Positions 46,314 to 47,472 of a stretch of DNA of 47,472 nt are shown one piece after another. Both the position numbers and the translations under genes were made by a program. How positions within the stretch are numbered: position 1 is the first letter of the stretch; each line of letters opens with the position of its first letter. The DNA is from Lachnospiraceae bacterium. Its GTDB lineage: Bacteria; Bacillota; Clostridia; Lachnospirales; Lachnospiraceae. The notes under the pieces are model-generated. The model was given only the letters and a program-made list of their open reading frames with translations, made no database searches and had not been told where the DNA came from. The stretch is from the NCBI GenBank assembly GCA_017441265.1, contig JAFRYE010000052.1:1-47472 (forward strand). Reading direction: 5' to 3'.

Positions 46314-46342
46314 ATTGTAATAAATCCCCCGTTTCATGTCAA
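46314..46342 (-). promoter_or_regulatory. Promoter of the aconitase-icd operon
   Basis: Read on the - strand, TTGACA (46342-46337) and TACAAT (46319-46314) are 17 bases apart. The start codon is about 54 bases beyond the -10 box. Confidence 0.85.
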
Positions 46343-46409
46343 CCGTTTTTCGTTGCACGCGCCGTCTGAATTTTCGGGACGGATATACGCTAATTTCATG
46401 TATTTTTGC

Positions 46410-46438
46410 TTGCTTTTTGCGCTGCTTCGGGATAAAAT
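46410..46438 (+). promoter_or_regulatory. Promoter of the rightmost membrane protein gene
   Basis: TTGCTT (46410-46415) and TAAAAT (46433-46438) with a 17-base spacer. It is divergent from the aconitase promoter, with about 67 bases between the two -35 boxes. Confidence 0.7.
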
Positions 46439-46496
46439 AAACATATATGTGAGCCGATCGACCTGACGATAAACAGGACGGCAGAGGAGAGTGACT

Positions 46497-47342
46497 ATGA
46501 GCGTTAGAGTAGTAATGGGGAATTGCGTAATGCCGAAGGAGCTTTTCTTCGGTACCATGTGGGAACACGAGCCCTGCATCATCGGTGAGGACACACTGGA
46601 GTTGTTCGTGAGCCCGCTTGCCCAGAAACGGAATGCGGTTCAGATTCACATGGCGGCTATGTGGAACAACGAGGTATTGTCTTTCGGTGATCTGAATCGT
46701 GAGATGAAGCCGGACAATGTGAAATTGTATCTTGAGTCTCTTTCGAACCGCCTCCGCTCGATCGTTGAGAAATATTTTCTCTGGGGCGACGACGATGAGC
46801 ACATCATGTATGTCTCCTTCGGAAGCCTTACGGAGAAAGCGGAGGATGCGAGTCCTCTCGATACCAATATGCGCTTCGTGCTCATGGTGAAGAACATCCT
46901 CGGTATTCAGGACGCCGCGGAACTGGAGATGATCCACAAGAGCCTGAAGGGTGAGTTCTGCAACTGGCTGGAGGAAGTCATCAGCGACGTTCACAAGAAG
47001 CCGACGGCCGAAGAGCTGAAGAAGGACGCGAGCGTTCTTCTGGATGTGTCTCTTCTGAAGCATGAGAACGAGGACCTCGGACTGGAGAGCACCTTTGCGA
47101 TCTTTTCACTGGTGTTTGCCCTGCTGGGAATCCTGATGAGCGACTGGTTCTTTTTCCAGGTGATCGCGATCATCATGGGAGCATATGTCGCGTTCCGATC
47201 GTATCAAAAACAAAAATGGGTTTGTATGGCGATGGGACTGGTTGCCTGTGTCGTGGGCATGGTATTTGCCGGCATCGCATACGCTTCGCTTCGGGAGGCA
47301 ATGAAGGACGCCAAACTGCCGGGAGTGAACGCCGATAAGTAA
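46497..47342 (+). CDS. Membrane-anchored protein of unknown function
   Basis: A 281-residue protein I do not recognise. About 195 soluble residues come first, partly helical and charged (KKPTAEELKKD), with no catalytic motif I can name. Two or three hydrophobic segments follow (about 200-240 and 243-262), and a short tail. The layout suggests a cytoplasmic domain attached to the membrane by its C-terminal half. It has its own promoter and a terminator directly after it. ATG 46497 with GAGGAGAG upstream is preferred over an in-frame GTG at 46491. Confidence 0.75.
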   Translation: MSVRVVMGNCVMPKELFFGTMWEHEPCIIGEDTLELFVSPLAQKRNAVQIHMAAMWNNEVLSFGDLNREMKPDNVKLYLESLSNRLRSIVEKYFLWGDDDEHIMYVSFGSLTEKAEDASPLDTNMRFVLMVKNILGIQDAAELEMIHKSLKGEFCNWLEEVISDVHKKPTAEELKKDASVLLDVSLLKHENEDLGLESTFAIFSLVFALLGILMSDWFFFQVIAIIMGAYVAFRSYQKQKWVCMAMGLVACVVGMVFAGIAYASLREAMKDAKLPGVNADK

Positions 47343-47351
47343 GAGTGTTGT

Positions 47352-47380
47352 GGCTGCATGGTTCTCATGCAGCCATTTTC
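47352..47380 (+). terminator. Terminator behind the rightmost gene
   Basis: GGCTGCATG (47352-47360) pairs perfectly with CATGCAGCC (47366-47374), loop GTTCT, followed by ATTTTC. The T run is cut short by the likely group II intron that begins here. Confidence 0.85.
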
Positions 47381-47381
47381 A

Positions 47382-47472
47382 GTTTGCGCGCCATGGGCGC
47401 GCTCTAACGGGCGAAAGTCCCGAGTACGCGTAGGCAACGACGAAGTACATAGCTGAACAGCAAGGGTGTCCA
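47382..47472 (+). mobile_element. 5' end of a group II intron, cut by the window edge
   Basis: The sequence from GTTTGCGCGCC onward has features of the start of bacterial group II introns: a GCGCGCC-ATG-GGCGCGC stem, then CGGGCGAAAGTCCCG, then GTAGGCAACGACGAAG and CAAGGGTGTCC. It starts two bases after a terminator stem and its short T run, the target used by group IIC introns. The intron-encoded reverse transcriptase would lie to the right, outside the window. The exact first base is uncertain. Confidence 0.75.

Noticed and set aside
42646-46314. Long + strand open frames (649 and 510 codons) across icd and aconitase
   Set aside because: They are antisense shadows in GC-rich genes; the - strand products match icd and aconitase closely.

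Overview
The window reads as chromosomal DNA from a Gram-positive anaerobe of the class Clostridia (Bacillota), probably a Lachnospirales or related gut or rumen lineage. Supporting signs are the clpC-radA junction, a T-box leader, AddAB instead of RecBCD, LexA boxes of the GAAC-N4-GTTT type, a 6S-like RNA behind yajC, Hsp33, and many sigma-A promoters with exact 17-base spacing. No species is claimed. Almost everything is on the + strand; only the aconitase/isocitrate dehydrogenase pair is on the - strand.

Layout. 1-6556: end of clpC, radA, a lipoprotein with SH3 and degenerate M14 carboxypeptidase domains, and a DUF58 plus DUF4129-like membrane pair. 6557-10047: a large secreted protein with seven Listeria-Bacteroides (InlB-type) repeats followed by an ABC solute-binding domain. 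10048-12993: a complete T-box leader (specifier read as CUC, leucine) in front of a fused sugar-isomerase-like TIM barrel and acyl-CoA synthetase. 13044-15775: tRNA-Trp, a small membrane protein, tgt, yajC, a 6S-like RNA and a regulatory island with two overlapping LexA boxes. 15776-22926: addB-addA. 22961-25538: a lipid kinase and xylulokinase, each with its own promoter.

25662-32661 is a tightly spaced run: methyltransferase, Hsp33, M18 aminopeptidase, dUTPase, a CobW GTPase with a 97-residue His/Asp/Glu tract, a second CobW-like GTPase without the CxCC motif, and an SGNH/CE2-like esterase. Metal (probably zinc) handling is a plausible common thread, because Hsp33 and M18 peptidases need zinc and CobW proteins are metallochaperones. 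32735-42698 holds two tandem pairs of ATPase-permease (MacB-like) ABC proteins, each pair translationally coupled by ATGA overlaps. A two-way terminator separates them from the - strand aconitase-icd operon (42766-46260), which leads from citrate to 2-oxoglutarate. After a divergent promoter pair comes a membrane protein of unknown function, its terminator, and then, at the right edge, what looks like the 5' end of a group II intron.

The points most worth following up are the leucine-type T-box controlling a TIM-barrel/acyl-CoA ligase fusion, the InlB-repeat/solute-binding fusion, the double LexA operator on addBA together with an AddB lacking a Walker A lysine, the degenerate M14 lipoprotein, and the CobW pair. 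I saw no CRISPR array, prophage or complete defence system.
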